Shown in pieces: positions 33,045 through 45,090 of a DNA stretch of 64,000 nucleotides; within the stretch, counting starts at the first letter, position 1; the number at the start of each line of letters is the position of its first letter. The DNA lies in contig CANMEI010000009.1 of the NCBI GenBank assembly GCA_947496695.1, forward strand, positions 62,001 through 126,000, given 5' to 3'. The stretch is from an uncultured Cellulophaga sp. (GTDB lineage: Bacteria; Bacteroidota; Bacteroidia; Flavobacteriales; Flavobacteriaceae). The translations under genes and the position numbers were made by a program. The notes under the pieces are model-generated. The model made no database searches. It was not told the origin of the DNA and saw only the letters and a list, made by a program, of their open reading frames with translations.

Positions 33045-34157
33045 TTAAGAATATATTCTGTCCCAATCTTTCCAAACTACTTCATAGCCTTGGGCTTGTA
33101 TCATTTGTTTGATATTCTCTGTATTTCTTTCATCTGAAATTTCAAACTGCTCTAATGATTGTGGATCTACGGCATAACCACCAGGGTTTGTTTTAGATTC
33201 TGCACTAATTGATGTAATGCCTAAATTAATAATATTGTTTCTAAATTTTTCGCTCTCCCTAGTAGACATTGACAGTTCTACATCTTCATCTAATAAACGA
33301 TAAGCGCAAATTAATTGTACTAAATCAGCATCAGTCATTTCAACTTTTGGTTGTACTTCACCTTGGTGAGGTCGTAACCTTGGGAACGAGATTGAATATT
33401 TAGTTTTCCAATAATTTTTTTGAAGGTATTTTAAATGTAATGCGGTATAAAAACTATCTACACGCCAATCTTCTAAACCAAATAATGCACCAATTCCTAT
33501 TTTATGAATCCCCGCTTTTCCTAACCTGTCAGGTGTATCTAATCGGTAATCAAAATTTGATTTTTTCCCTTTTGGGTGGTGTGTTTTGTAAGTGGCTTTA
33601 TGGTAGGTTTCTTGATACACCAAAACAGCATATAAACCTTCATCAATTAAAAGTTCATATTCCTCTTGGTCTAAAGGCTGTACTTCAATGCTAATGTTTG
33701 AAAAGTGATTTCTAATTAATTGTATAGCATTTTTTAAGTATGAAACGCCAACAGTTCTATTAGCTTCACCAGTAACCAGTAAAATATGATCGTACCCTAA
33801 GTTTTTGATATGTGCAACTTCTTTTAAAATTTCAGCATCAGAGAGTGTTTTTCTTCTAATTTTATTGGTCATGCTAAATCCGCAATAAGTACAAATGTTT
33901 TGGCACTCATTTGATAAATACATAGGTATGTACATTTGAATGGTATTGCCAAAACGTTTTTTAGTAAGAGCATTACTTCTTTGAGCCATTTGCTCTAAAA
34001 ATGGTTTTGCAGCAGGCGATATTAATACTTTAAAATCATCTAAAGTTATTTTTTCTTTAGCCAATACATTAACCACATCGTTTTTAGTAAAACTATAGAT
34101 TTCTTTTTCTAGAGCATCCCAATTGTATTGTTTAAAAGTATCTATGAAATTACTCAT
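33045..34157 (-). CDS. thiH: 2-iminoacetate synthase ThiH
   Basis: 370 residues, radical SAM enzyme with the cluster motif [12 protein letters not shown] (CxxxCxxC). It cleaves tyrosine to p-cresol and dehydroglycine for thiazole formation. [13 protein letters not shown] is the C-terminus; the BATS-like region is present. Last gene of the thiamine operon; its start overlaps the thiG stop by 8 bases. Using ThiH instead of ThiO is the anaerobe-compatible route usual in Bacteroidota. Confidence 0.94.
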   Translation of the reverse strand: MSNFIDTFKQYNWDALEKEIYSFTKNDVVNVLAKEKITLDDFKVLISPAAKPFLEQMAQRSNALTKKRFGNTIQMYIPMYLSNECQNICTYCGFSMTNKIRRKTLSDAEILKEVAHIKNLGYDHILLVTGEANRTVGVSYLKNAIQLIRNHFSNISIEVQPLDQEEYELLIDEGLYAVLVYQETYHKATYKTHHPKGKKSNFDYRLDTPDRLGKAGIHKIGIGALFGLEDWRVDSFYTALHLKYLQKNYWKTKYSISFPRLRPHQGEVQPKVEMTDADLVQLICAYRLLDEDVELSMSTRESEKFRNNIINLGITSISAESKTNPGGYAVDPQSLEQFEISDERNTENIKQMIQAQGYEVVWKDWDRIYS

Positions 34158-34923
34158 TTAAAAAAGAGGTTAAGGGGCTGCTTGCTTCAGCATGTTGTTT
34201 TACAGGTGCTAGTTTTGCTAAGTATGCTATTCTACCAGCTTGAACAGCCATTTTAAAAGCAATACCCATTTCAACTGGGTTTTGCGAAACAGCAATAGCA
34301 GTATTTACCAATACGGCATTGGCACCAAGCTCCATGGCATAGGCAGCATGAGAAGGAGCGCCAATACCTGCATCAACTATTACAGGTACATTACTTTGTG
34401 CTATAATTATTTCTAAAAAATCTTTTGTTTTTAACCCTTTATTACTGCCAATAGGTGCGCCAAGTGGCATTACACATTGTACGCCAACTTCTTCTAAACG
34501 TTTACATAAAACAGGGTCTGCATGAATGTATGGCATTACTACAAATCCTTTTTGCACTAACTTTTCGGCAGCTTTTAAAGTTTCTATTGGGTCTGGAAGC
34601 AAATATTTAGGATCAGGGTGAATTTCAAGTTTTATCCAATTAGTTTCTAATGCTTCGCGGGCTAGTTCAGCCGCAAAAACAGCTTCTTTAGCAGTTCTAA
34701 CTCCCGATGTATTTGGGAGGAGGTTTATATGGTTTTCTTTCAGATGGGTTAACATATCATCTGAATCACTAGTAATATCTACACGTTTTAAAGCTACAGT
34801 AACCAATTCACTTTCAGAAGCTATAATTGCTTCTCTCATTTTTTGAGAACTATTAAATTTTCCAGTACCCGTAAACAGTCTAGAGTTAAAAGTTTTGTCT
34901 GCTATTTTTAAAACGTCGTTCAT
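34150..34923 (-). CDS. thiG: Thiazole synthase ThiG
   Basis: About 257 residues from the chosen start [12 protein letters not shown] (a longer frame begins at 34953). It forms the thiazole phosphate ring of thiamine from 1-deoxyxylulose 5-phosphate, ThiS thiocarboxylate and dehydroglycine. The Schiff-base lysine is in [18 protein letters not shown]; phosphate site [10 protein letters not shown] and [29 protein letters not shown] are standard. The operon context confirms it. Confidence 0.95.
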   Translation of the reverse strand: MNDVLKIADKTFNSRLFTGTGKFNSSQKMREAIIASESELVTVALKRVDITSDSDDMLTHLKENHINLLPNTSGVRTAKEAVFAAELAREALETNWIKLEIHPDPKYLLPDPIETLKAAEKLVQKGFVVMPYIHADPVLCKRLEEVGVQCVMPLGAPIGSNKGLKTKDFLEIIIAQSNVPVIVDAGIGAPSHAAYAMELGANAVLVNTAIAVSQNPVEMGIAFKMAVQAGRIAYLAKLAPVKQHAEASSPLTSFLNE

Positions 34924-34925
34924 AT

Positions 34926-35582
34926 TTATTTTATAATTTGATTGGGTGACCAAACTTTTTCTTGGGCATTATCTTTTTTTAATATTTTTTTAAATAAAGC
35001 TATGCGGTTAAAATTTTCGGTAATTGTTGAAGCTGATGCAATACCGTAAACACCTGTTTTTAAAAGATCGGAAGTGTCTTCTACTGTAATACCTCCAATA
35101 GCAATTATTGGTATGGTAGTTTTTAACGCATTTATAATTTCTATATATCCTTCAAGGCCTAAAATAGGACTTAAGCTTTCTTTTGTTTTTGTAAAATGAT
35201 ACGGGCCTAAACCAATATAATTTATTTTTTTTTGCAATAACTCTTCGCAATCTTCAATAGTGTTAGCTGTGCCACCAATTATTTGCCAACTTTCTAAATG
35301 CTTTCTCGCAATTGTAGGGCAAGTATCTGTTTTGCCTAAATGCACTCCGTCTGCCTTAATTTCTTTTGCAATTCTATAATGATCATTAATAATAAGTCTA
35401 GTTTGGTAATGATCTGTAATTTCTTTAGCCTCTAAAGCAAATTTTAAAATTTTTTTAGGACTTAAATTTTTTAATCTTAATTGTACTAAAGTAGCACCAG
35501 CAGTACAAGCATTTTTAATGTTTTTTATATGTTCTTGAGGAGTTTCTCCTTGCGATATATAATGTAAATGAGGTAGTTGCAT
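34926..35582 (-). CDS. thiE: Thiamine-phosphate synthase ThiE
   Basis: 218 residues, TIM barrel joining HMP pyrophosphate and thiazole phosphate. Features: VQLRLKN near residue 35, [13 protein letters not shown], the [15 protein letters not shown] loop with the catalytic serine/threonine region and [17 protein letters not shown] second ThiE-like protein is encoded immediately upstream (35627-36220) but lacks several of these residues, so this one is the probable synthase. Confidence 0.88.
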   Translation of the reverse strand: MQLPHLHYISQGETPQEHIKNIKNACTAGATLVQLRLKNLSPKKILKFALEAKEITDHYQTRLIINDHYRIAKEIKADGVHLGKTDTCPTIARKHLESWQIIGGTANTIEDCEELLQKKINYIGLGPYHFTKTKESLSPILGLEGYIEIINALKTTIPIIAIGGITVEDTSDLLKTGVYGIASASTITENFNRIALFKKILKKDNAQEKVWSPNQIIK

Positions 35583-35626
35583 TAGAAAGATATGTGTTTT
35601 AAAAGGTTAATAAATAAATATTTAAG

Positions 35627-36220
35627 TTATGTTAGTTTGTAATAGTTATTCATAATCTCAAAATTAAGGATAGGAGTGGAGCTTTTCCAAATACCACCTA
35701 ATACACCTACACCATTAAATCCAAGTTTTGTAAACTTAGGTAGGTTACTTACTGTAACACCACCCATACCAATAATCGTTTTGTCTATATTACTTACATC
35801 AAAACCACGGCCATTGTACGATTTTTTAGATATTGATGTAAAAATAGGACTTAACAAGTGATAGTCAAATTCAAAATAGCAGTTTATTATATCTTTAGGG
35901 TGGTGAAATGAACTACTTATTGTTTTTCCGTACATATTTAGGTCTTTAAAATACTTGCCAGGACTATCAATATGATCTATTCTTTTCTGTTCTTGAAAAT
36001 GTATTCCTTTTAAATTATAACTATTAATTAATTCATGAAAATGATGAATTACAATTCTATCATGATACCTGCTATCTATTTTATTTAAATAAGCACTATA
36101 TTCTTCGTAATTTTTATCTGGTTTTCTCAAATGAAAATATTGTAAACCTGCTTGAAATAATTGATGTAGAATTTCAATTTCATGGGTGATATCTTTTTCT
36201 GGTGCTATTAATATGATCAT
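35627..36220 (-). CDS. TenI/ThiE-like thiamine-phosphate synthase family protein
   Basis: 197 residues with the same TIM barrel but closer to TenI: QYFHLRKPDKNYEEYSAYL, KGIHFQEQKR, SSSFHHPKDI, LLSPIFTSISKKSYNGRGF and IGMGGVTVSNL. B. subtilis TenI is a thiazole tautomerase rather than a synthase, so that is the better guess. It is short and does not carry the full pyrophosphate-binding loop seen in the neighbour. It lies between thiC and thiE in the TPP-controlled operon. Confidence 0.75.
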   Translation of the reverse strand: MIILIAPEKDITHEIEILHQLFQAGLQYFHLRKPDKNYEEYSAYLNKIDSRYHDRIVIHHFHELINSYNLKGIHFQEQKRIDHIDSPGKYFKDLNMYGKTISSSFHHPKDIINCYFEFDYHLLSPIFTSISKKSYNGRGFDVSNIDKTIIGMGGVTVSNLPKFTKLGFNGVGVLGGIWKSSTPILNFEIMNNYYKLT

Positions 36221-36283
36221 TTTTTTGAGTTAGGGATTGAAGCGACATCCTTTTTGATAAAAAAGATATAGCAGAAAGCCCGA

Positions 36284-36307
36284 CCACACTTTTAATAAAA
36301 AGTGTGG
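36284..36307. repeat. Inverted repeat between thiC and the TenI-like gene
   Basis: CCACACTTTT with its complement, loop AATA. Without a U-tract on the minus strand it is not a convincing terminator; it may stabilise or attenuate the operon message between thiC and downstream genes. Confidence 0.45.
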
Positions 36308-36323
36308 GAACTTCATTATTGAT

Positions 36324-38195
<1,872 letters not shown>

Positions 38196-38224
38196 TTAAT
38201 GGTGGTTGGGGGTATTTGTTTACT

Positions 38225-38428
38225 TTATCCGCCTTGAGTGGCTTTAATAATTAAAATGTTATCGTTTGAGTCAATTTGTTTTGAGTTCCAATCATTTTTA
38301 GGAATTATCTCATTATTAACAGCAATGGCAATTCCGCTAAGAGAAGTCTTTGTTTTGTGAAGTAATTGTTGAATATTGATGTGTTTTTCAACTTCTATTT
38401 TAGAGTCATTTACAAAAACAGTAATCAT
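38225..38428 (-). CDS. thiS: Sulfur carrier protein ThiS
   Basis: 67 residues, ubiquitin-like, ending KATQGG with the Gly-Gly tail that is adenylated and thiocarboxylated to deliver sulfur to ThiG. First gene after the riboswitch. A ThiF adenylyltransferase is not encoded in this operon; the MoeB-like protein at 59458-60528 could serve. Confidence 0.93.
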   Translation of the reverse strand: MITVFVNDSKIEVEKHINIQQLLHKTKTSLSGIAIAVNNEIIPKNDWNSKQIDSNDNILIIKATQGG

Positions 38429-38555
38429 AAGTATAATAGTTTAAATAGGTTTAACTACTAAACAGAAAAGGTTTTTGTGACTTTGAAATGTGTGATAAAA
38501 AATAAATCACATAAGAAAAGGAAGTAATCTCTATTATAATAGAAATTCTATAACT

Positions 38556-38630
38556 TTTCCCTTCGTCGGTACTAACCGCATCAGGTTCAAAGGGTATTTC
38601 TCAGTTCTTATAATTGAACACCCCTAAAGT
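38556..38630 (-). promoter_or_regulatory. TPP riboswitch (THI element)
   Basis: On the minus strand the conserved blocks appear in order: AGGGGTG (P1/P2), CTGAGA, TACCCTTTGAACCTGATGCGG, and TACCGACGAAGGGA. These are the diagnostic pyrimidine- and pyrophosphate-sensing helices. It stands about 130 bases upstream of thiS and should turn the six-gene operon down when thiamine pyrophosphate is plentiful. Upstream on the minus strand, TACCTTTA resembles a -7 box. Confidence 0.95.
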
Positions 38631-38673
38631 TTAGTTTTGTAAAGGTATAAAAATTACTTTTTTAAATTCATAA

Positions 38674-38700
38674 AAAAAGACCGCAATTTGCGGTCTTTTT
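38674..38700 (-). terminator. Rho-independent terminator of the CarboxypepD_reg-like gene
   Basis: AAAAAGACCGC with GCGGTCTTTTT around a short AT loop. On the minus strand the stem is followed by TTTTTTTATG. It ends the gene at 38720-40054, 20 bases past its stop, and insulates the thi riboswitch promoter. Confidence 0.88.
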
Positions 38701-38719
38701 AAAATTGGTCAAAAATAAT

Positions 38720-40054
38720 TTATGGGTTTGGATATATCATTGCTACTGTGCCACCAATTTTATCTTTTTTTAATTGACGTTGTATTTTTTTTATTGCAGA
38801 TTCTATTGATTTTTCAGGCTCTATAATATTATATTCTCCCCAAAAATTAGGATCTGAAAAACCAACAGCTTCATCACTTAAAATAATGGTTTGCTTTAAT
38901 TTTTCTTTTTTAGTTAGTTTATTGCTTAAGTTTTTCTCCCAATCTGTAATTGCCATTTCACAGTTCATACTGTAAACGGAGTTAAACAATTTATCATCCC
39001 AATTTATTTTAAATTCTAGTTGTACATTACTGTATCCGTAATACCACTTATTATCTTTTTCTCTATAATCTACTCTATAAGCTACATTAGTTGGGTAAAC
39101 TTTTGCATTAGCAGGTTTACGTCTTACAAACATTTTAGAGGCTAGCTCTTTGTTGGTAATTTCAAGTTCATATACGGCACTTGTCAGTATTTTATTATTT
39201 GCATCAATAAAAAGTTGACCTTTATACATTTGATCTTGTAGGTGTGGTTGTTTTTCAAAATTGATGACATAGATCAAGTTATTATTTATTCGAAGAGAAC
39301 GTTCAAAAGTATAGTTGTATAATTGAAGGGTTTTTTCTGTAAATATATATTTAGGATATTTCATCATATCTACAAATAGCGTATTAAAAGGACCGCCTTG
39401 TAATTTTAAAGTTAAAGTATCTATTTTATTATAATCTGTACTTTTTCTTGCTTTATATAATTCAACGGCATCTTGTTGTTGTGATGAATATGGTGTTTTA
39501 TGAATATTAACTACAGCTTCTGACAATGAAATATTTTTTTTTCTTTTCTTAATTGTCTCTCTGTAAAAAGCCGTCATTAAAGTATGATCTTCAAAATAAT
39601 TATCTCCTTTTTTCTTAAAAGTTTCTAATACTAATTTTTTTGCATTTTTTGGAGCAATAACATCAACCGCTGATAAAGTCATAACAGAAGGTTTTAGTAG
39701 TATTTTGTTTTTATTTTTTGATAATGTTTCTAATTCAATTTTTTCAGAAGTATAACCTAAAAAACTAACGGTTACACTACCATTGGTATGATTGGAAGGC
39801 ACTTTTAATGAAAATTCACCCTCATTATTAGTTACGGTACTAATATTAGTATTGTCAATGGAAAGTGTAGCAGAAACTAAATCTTTTTTAGAATTAGCAT
39901 CTATAACTTTTCCTTTGAAAACTTGGTGTGTATTAGGTAGTGTTTGATCTTGTGTTACTTTAGCATTTAATGTTTTGGGTACTCCTATAGTAAGAAATAA
40001 AACCATTATTACGAGCAGATTTTTTTGAAGTAATTTAGAGTGTTTGTATGACAT
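38720..40054 (-). CDS. CarboxypepD_reg-like domain protein, secreted
   Basis: 444 residues. A signal peptide (LLVIMVLFLTIGVPKTLNA) is followed by a carboxypeptidase regulatory-like beta domain (about 45-120: FKGKVIDANSKKDLVSATLSIDNTNIST), then a long domain shared by many flavobacterial outer-membrane-associated proteins (FYRETIKKRKKNISLSEAVVNIHKTPYSS). Such proteins resemble the N-terminal part of TonB-dependent transporters but lack a barrel here. Role unknown, likely envelope-associated. Confidence 0.78.
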   Translation of the reverse strand: MSYKHSKLLQKNLLVIMVLFLTIGVPKTLNAKVTQDQTLPNTHQVFKGKVIDANSKKDLVSATLSIDNTNISTVTNNEGEFSLKVPSNHTNGSVTVSFLGYTSEKIELETLSKNKNKILLKPSVMTLSAVDVIAPKNAKKLVLETFKKKGDNYFEDHTLMTAFYRETIKKRKKNISLSEAVVNIHKTPYSSQQQDAVELYKARKSTDYNKIDTLTLKLQGGPFNTLFVDMMKYPKYIFTEKTLQLYNYTFERSLRINNNLIYVINFEKQPHLQDQMYKGQLFIDANNKILTSAVYELEITNKELASKMFVRRKPANAKVYPTNVAYRVDYREKDNKWYYGYSNVQLEFKINWDDKLFNSVYSMNCEMAITDWEKNLSNKLTKKEKLKQTIILSDEAVGFSDPNFWGEYNIIEPEKSIESAIKKIQRQLKKDKIGGTVAMIYPNP

Positions 40055-40172
40055 GATAGCTTTGAGTTAAGTTAGAGATATTGTTATAAGTTAATGATTA
40101 TTAGTGATATATACTGTTAATTTTATTTTTTTTAGCTGAGTATATATTTTTACAACTAAGCTTTAAATTGAA

Positions 40173-40211
40173 AAAGCCTTGAATTTTCTTGTGCTGAAAA
40201 TTCAAGGCTTT
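40173..40211 (-). terminator. Rho-independent terminator after the DUF349 gene
   Basis: A 16-bp stem, AAAGCCTTGAATTTTC with its exact complement (40196-40211), loop 7 bases. The minus strand continues CTTTTTCAATTT. It is 21 bases past the stop at 40233. Confidence 0.85.
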
Positions 40212-40232
40212 AAAAAAATAAAGAAGTTTATA

Positions 40233-42254
40233 CTATTCTTCTGGTGCTACTTCAGAAGAATCTTCTGTAGCTTCTTCTGATTCTTTAATTAAATTGTTTT
40301 TTAAAATATTCAACTTTTTAAGTTTAGCTTTCCATGTTTCTAAAGCTTCTTTTTGTGTGTTTATTTTTTTGATAACATCTTTTACAACTGGGCTATCTTC
40401 TGATGCGTTTGAGAAAAATTGTAAGTTGTTTTCTAACTGACGAACTTCACTTTTACTTTCATCAATTTTACGTCTAATAAATATTCTCTCTTTTTGTAAC
40501 GCATATTCAGTGTCTTCACCTTGAGAAATTTGTTTAATTTTGTTACCATATTTCATCAATTCTCCTTCTTGACGATCAATATCTAATTTCTTAAATAAAG
40601 CATCTAGAATTTTATTGAACTTAACATTAATACTTTTTTTGTTAAAAGGTACTCTGCCGTATGTTTTCCATTCTGCAATAAATTCTTTGATAGTCGCTAA
40701 ATCATTAGCTCTAGTTCCGCTAAGTTCAAAAGCTTGTAAACGTGATAAACATTCGTTTTTCTTTTCGAAGTTTTCAAGCTCTTCTTTTTGAGATTCATTT
40801 TTGCTAGCATGCATTCTATCAAAATAATGATTGCAGGCATCTTTAAATTGCTTCCAAATTTTATCAGAAAATTTTCTAGGGACGTGACCTATTTTTTTCC
40901 ATTCATTTTGAATTCGCTTCATTTCAGGCGTCGCCGTAGCCATATCTTCACTATCTTTTAGTGATATAGCTAACTCAAGTAAAGCTCTTTTTTTATCAAG
41001 ATTTTCTTGTTGCTCTTTTTTCTGATCTTTGTAAAAACCGTTCTTTTTTCTGTTGAAAATGCGTACACTTTCTTTAAAAGAAGCCCAAGTTTTTTCATTT
41101 ACTTTTTGCGGTACTTTCCCAGCTTTAAAGAAAGCATCTCTTAGTGTTTCAACTTCTTTTATTTGTTGTTGTAAACCTTTGTGGTTTGTAGCAACTTTTA
41201 TAGCAATGGCATTTATTTTTTCAATTATTTCATGCTTTTTTACAAGGTTAACTTCGTAAGTTTTTTCTAATTCAGCATAAAATAATTGGCGCCTGTTGTG
41301 TAATGCTTTAGTAGCATTACTAAAACGTTCCCAAATAGCTTCTCTATGTTCTTTGCCTACGGGACCAATATCTTCTTTCCAGATTTTATGAAGTGTTTGC
41401 AATTCTTGAAAAGCAACATTTAAGTCTTCAACTTTTTCTAAAGCTTCAGCACGTTCAACAATCTTTTGCTTTTCTTCTAAATTACGTTTAAAATCTAAAT
41501 CTCTTAATTCTCTGTTTAAATGAAGAAAGTCGTAAAAAATTTCAATATGATGATGGTACGTACGCCATACATCATTATAATTTGTTCTTGGAATAGGACC
41601 AGCTTGACGCCATTTTTCTTGTAAATCTTTGAAGTTTTTATAGGTGGTATTTATGTCTTCTTCAACATTTACCAATCCTTTTAATTCGTCAATAATTTGA
41701 AGTCGTTGAGCTAGATTGTCGTTTAAGTTCTTTTCTAAGTTTTTGTAGTACTGATTTCTTTTTTCTCGGTACTCATTATAAACTTCATTAAAGTTCCTTT
41801 TAGTTACAGAATTGTAATGAAAATCAATTTCATTACCTCCGGTACTAATAAATTCTTCTTTTTTCTCTTCTATAAATTCTTGAAATTTTAAATCGAATTC
41901 AGATTTAATACCATCAATATGATTTTTAATGGCTTGTACTTTTTCGTTTTTTACTAAACGTTGTAACTCGCCTACTAAATTATCCATTGACATGGCATGG
42001 TAATCTAAAACAGGAATAACGTGCCTTTGAACATTGTCTGAATCTTCAGCATCTTCGGCATTTGAGTCATCAATTTCGTTTAAAACCTCGTCGTCAATAT
42101 TGGCTTCGGTTTTTGTTGTAGCTTCTTGTGTCTCTTCTTTTTTAGGCTCTTCCGAATCTAAAATTTCTTGAGGCGCTATGGCTTCGTTAGTTATTTCGAT
42201 ATTTTTTTCATCACTACTATCAACTGATAGTTTGTCATCTTTCTCGTCCAACAT
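40233..42254 (-). CDS. DUF349 domain-containing protein
   Basis: 673 residues. An acidic, glutamate/aspartate-rich N-terminus (about 1-75) is followed by five or so repeats of a helical DUF349 unit of about 70 residues, each with a W-x-x-[IA]-G-x-[VI]-[PG] core (WRQAGPIPR, WKEDIGPVGKEHREAIWERF, FFKAGKVPQ, WKKIGHVPRKFSDKIWKQF, WKTYGRVPFNKKSINVKF). Function unknown; the domain occurs widely in Bacteroidota and resembles long coiled-coil scaffolds. The rich Lys/Glu content suggests a cytoplasmic coiled coil. Confidence 0.88.
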   Translation of the reverse strand: MLDEKDDKLSVDSSDEKNIEITNEAIAPQEILDSEEPKKEETQEATTKTEANIDDEVLNEIDDSNAEDAEDSDNVQRHVIPVLDYHAMSMDNLVGELQRLVKNEKVQAIKNHIDGIKSEFDLKFQEFIEEKKEEFISTGGNEIDFHYNSVTKRNFNEVYNEYREKRNQYYKNLEKNLNDNLAQRLQIIDELKGLVNVEEDINTTYKNFKDLQEKWRQAGPIPRTNYNDVWRTYHHHIEIFYDFLHLNRELRDLDFKRNLEEKQKIVERAEALEKVEDLNVAFQELQTLHKIWKEDIGPVGKEHREAIWERFSNATKALHNRRQLFYAELEKTYEVNLVKKHEIIEKINAIAIKVATNHKGLQQQIKEVETLRDAFFKAGKVPQKVNEKTWASFKESVRIFNRKKNGFYKDQKKEQQENLDKKRALLELAISLKDSEDMATATPEMKRIQNEWKKIGHVPRKFSDKIWKQFKDACNHYFDRMHASKNESQKEELENFEKKNECLSRLQAFELSGTRANDLATIKEFIAEWKTYGRVPFNKKSINVKFNKILDALFKKLDIDRQEGELMKYGNKIKQISQGEDTEYALQKERIFIRRKIDESKSEVRQLENNLQFFSNASEDSPVVKDVIKKINTQKEALETWKAKLKKLNILKNNLIKESEEATEDSSEVAPEE

Positions 42255-42395
42255 TATGTACGTATTTGGCTTACTTGCCTATTTCATCGGTAATATAGTA
42301 ACAACCTAGTACATACCAAAAAAATGATGACGAAAAGTTGTGCTTTACATTACGAATTTTAAGTGTAAATTATATTTGTTATTTAAAATGAGGAG

Positions 42396-43145
42396 TTAAC
42401 TATTCCAAATTTCCCATGATTTTTCGGCTTGTAGCTCTAACATTTTATCACCATTTTTAATTTGAGCACCACGAGATTCGCCCTCTAATAAGAAAGCAGT
42501 TTTGTCTGGATTATAAATAAGATCAAATAATATATGATTAGTACTAATGTATTGGTATGGAATGTTTGGTTTTTCTTCTACATTAGGGAAAGTTCCTAAT
42601 GGTGTACAGTTAATAAGTATGGTGTATTTCTCAATAATATCTTTATTTAAATCGGTATATGTAAATTGATTTTCTTTTGCATTACGAGATACAAATTTAA
42701 AATCTATACCCAGTTCTTTTAATACGAATGCTATAGCTTTTGAAGCCCCACCTGTACCAAATATTAAAGCATTTTTATGGTGTTTTTGTAAATAAGGTTC
42801 AATAGATTTTTGAAATCCATAATAATCAGTATTAAAACCTTTAAGTCCGTCTTTTGTAAATTTTATCGTATTTACAGCGCCAATTGCCTCAGCATTGCGA
42901 TCAATACTAGTAATGAACTTCATGACATCTTGCTTATACGGAATAGTAATATTAAATCCTTGTATGTTTTTTTGTTCTTTCAAAACAGTATACAACTCAT
43001 CAATGTCTTGAAAATCAAAATTTACATACTCATGATCATCAAGATTTAAATCTTTGAATTTTTGAGTGAAATATGCTCTTGAAAAGGAGTAGTCAATATC
43101 TTTACCTATTAACCCGAACCTAATTTTCTTTTCTTCTTTTTCCAT
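42396..43145 (-). CDS. aroE: Shikimate dehydrogenase
   Basis: 249 residues. NADPH reduction of 3-dehydroshikimate in aromatic amino acid synthesis. Signatures: FNITIPYKQDVMKF with the catalytic lysine, AVNTIKFTKDGLKGFNTDYYGF with the catalytic aspartate, and GTGGASKAIAFVLKELG coenzyme loop and NCTPLGTFPN. The usual family start (hSlSP) reads YSFSRAYF. Start overlaps the DUF368 gene at 43120 by 26 bases. Confidence 0.93.
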   Translation of the reverse strand: MEKEEKKIRFGLIGKDIDYSFSRAYFTQKFKDLNLDDHEYVNFDFQDIDELYTVLKEQKNIQGFNITIPYKQDVMKFITSIDRNAEAIGAVNTIKFTKDGLKGFNTDYYGFQKSIEPYLQKHHKNALIFGTGGASKAIAFVLKELGIDFKFVSRNAKENQFTYTDLNKDIIEKYTILINCTPLGTFPNVEEKPNIPYQYISTNHILFDLIYNPDKTAFLLEGESRGAQIKNGDKMLELQAEKSWEIWNS

Positions 43146-44136
43146 ACCAATCTAAACCTAAAAGTAATGCAATGCCAAAAGTAATAAAGAAGAATGCCCA
43201 CCAAGTTTCCGTATTAGAAAAGTCAGGAATGTATCTTTTATAATTAGCAATAATTTTATTTCCGTTAGAATCAAGCACTATATTACCGTTTAATTCTGTT
43301 TTAAAAATTGTTTTTTTCCATGGCCATACAACACCTAATGATCCAGTTATAAAACCGATTATTATTGCTGTTGTAATATGCTTAAAATGTTTTAGTAAAT
43401 ACGATAATACATGTGATAAGGTTACTAAACCGACTGTAGAACCTGTAGTAAATACCGCTAATATTGTTAATGTGTGTAATCGTTTTGTATTTTGAGTAAA
43501 ACTAAAATCACCTTTTAAAATTTCACTAAAAGTATCGTATAAAGCATTTACGGAGTCTACTAAAAGAAGTACATAATTACCTAGTAAAATTAAAATGAAA
43601 GAACCAGATAAACCTGGTAATGTCATTCCAGAAACACTTATCATACCACAGAAGAAAATGAAAATTAAATTATCGTTTTCTGTTGCCGGATTTAGATAGC
43701 TAATTGCAATACCAATTAATAAACCTGTGATGCCGGCGGGGATTGTTTTTTTATTCCAGTAATTAAAATCTTTAGCAATGTAATAGATAGATCCTAGTAT
43801 TAGCCCAAAAAACGAAGACCAAACAAAAAGTTCTTTTTTTTCTAAGAAATAATCAAGAATTTTAGAAACACTAAAGTAACTTACTAGCATTCCGAAAATT
43901 AATAAAGCTAAAAATTGACTATTTGTATATTTATAAAAACTTTTAAATCGACCACTAAATAAGAGTTTAAAAGCTTTAATGTTTATTTTTTGAAGGGAAT
44001 AAATAAATTCTTCATAAAAACCACCAACAAAAGCTACAATTCCACCAGAAACTCCAGGGACTTTGTTTGCAGCTCCCATGAATAAGCCTTTTATAACTAG
44101 CCAAAATTTATCTGATAATGTACGTGGTTCATACAT
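43120..44136 (-). CDS. DUF368 membrane protein (polyprenyl-phosphate transporter-like), copy 2
   Basis: 338 residues, about eight to ten membrane segments, with the two internal DUF368 signatures AANKVPGVSGGIVAFVGGFYEEFIYSL and MTLPGLSGSFILILLGNY. DUF368 proteins (PopT) recycle undecaprenyl phosphate across the inner membrane in other bacteria; the same role is a family inference. It is an unequal neighbour of the second copy (10 bases apart) and overlaps aroE. Confidence 0.87.
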   Translation of the reverse strand: MYEPRTLSDKFWLVIKGLFMGAANKVPGVSGGIVAFVGGFYEEFIYSLQKINIKAFKLLFSGRFKSFYKYTNSQFLALLIFGMLVSYFSVSKILDYFLEKKELFVWSSFFGLILGSIYYIAKDFNYWNKKTIPAGITGLLIGIAISYLNPATENDNLIFIFFCGMISVSGMTLPGLSGSFILILLGNYVLLLVDSVNALYDTFSEILKGDFSFTQNTKRLHTLTILAVFTTGSTVGLVTLSHVLSYLLKHFKHITTAIIIGFITGSLGVVWPWKKTIFKTELNGNIVLDSNGNKIIANYKRYIPDFSNTETWWAFFFITFGIALLLGLDWYGKRRKEN

Positions 44137-44146
44137 AAAACTGAAG

Positions 44147-45064
44147 TTACTTTTTTGATGCTAATTTTTCTAATAATAAAATTAATGAAAAACCAACCAT
44201 TGCTAAAACTATAGCGAATACTAATTGGTTGTCACCTTCAAAAGCGAAAGGTGATATACTTTCTTCTTTTATAGTTACTATTTTATCACCAAAAACTTTA
44301 GTTTCTAGTATTTTTTTCCAAGGCCATATTTTATTTAACGACCCCAATATAAAACCTGTAAGTACAGCTAAAGTTAGATCTTTATAGTGTTTAAACATCC
44401 ATTTCAAAATACGCGCAAAACTTAATAAGCCAAATATAGCACCTAAACCAACGGTTGCAATAATTTTAAAATTGTGTTCATGAACAGCATCTAAAATTAC
44501 TTTGTATGAACCTAAAAGTACTAATATGAAAGCACCAGAAATACCCGGTAAAATCATTGCACAAATAGCTAGTGCGCCTGATAAAAATAAAAATGGTAAG
44601 CTATCAGTGTTTTCAGAAGGAGGTAAGGTGGTTATATAATATGCAACACCAGTTCCAATGATTAGCATAATTATGGTAGCTATATTCCATTTTTGAATAG
44701 ACTTACCTACAAATAAAATACTAGCTACTACAAGTCCGAAAAAGAAAGACCATAAAAGCACAGGTTCATTAATTAGTAACCAACTAATACCTTTAGCGAG
44801 AGAGACAACGCTAATACCAATACCTAAAAATAAGGCTAGTAAAAAATTGCCATTTACTTGTTTCCAAAATGCTTTTAATCCGTTTTTTTTTAAAGTCTTA
44901 AATAAAGATAAATCAACTTTATTGATAGAGTCTATGAGTTCTTCATAAATACCTGATATAAAAGCTATTGTTCCTCCAGATACGCCAGGTACAACATCAG
45001 CTGCACCCATGGCCATACCTTTTAAGGTGATAAAAAAATATTGTAAAAAGTTTCTATTTTCCAT
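44147..45064 (-). CDS. DUF368 membrane protein (polyprenyl-phosphate transporter-like), copy 1
   Basis: 305 residues with AADVVPGVSGGTIAFISGIYEELIDSI and AMILPGISGAFILVLLGSY, as in the neighbouring copy. The two share perhaps 40 percent residues by eye, so they are old tandem paralogues, not a recent duplication. A shorter C-terminal loop distinguishes this copy. It is 27 bases downstream of the TPR gene on the same strand. Confidence 0.87.
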   Translation of the reverse strand: MENRNFLQYFFITLKGMAMGAADVVPGVSGGTIAFISGIYEELIDSINKVDLSLFKTLKKNGLKAFWKQVNGNFLLALFLGIGISVVSLAKGISWLLINEPVLLWSFFFGLVVASILFVGKSIQKWNIATIIMLIIGTGVAYYITTLPPSENTDSLPFLFLSGALAICAMILPGISGAFILVLLGSYKVILDAVHEHNFKIIATVGLGAIFGLLSFARILKWMFKHYKDLTLAVLTGFILGSLNKIWPWKKILETKVFGDKIVTIKEESISPFAFEGDNQLVFAIVLAMVGFSLILLLEKLASKK

Positions 45065-45090
45065 AATCTAAAAAAACAAAAATAGTTTTT

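Noticed and set aside
36284..36307. Terminator between thiC and the TenI-like gene
   Set aside because: The hairpin has no U-tract on the minus strand and would cut a coherent operon; kept as an inverted repeat only.
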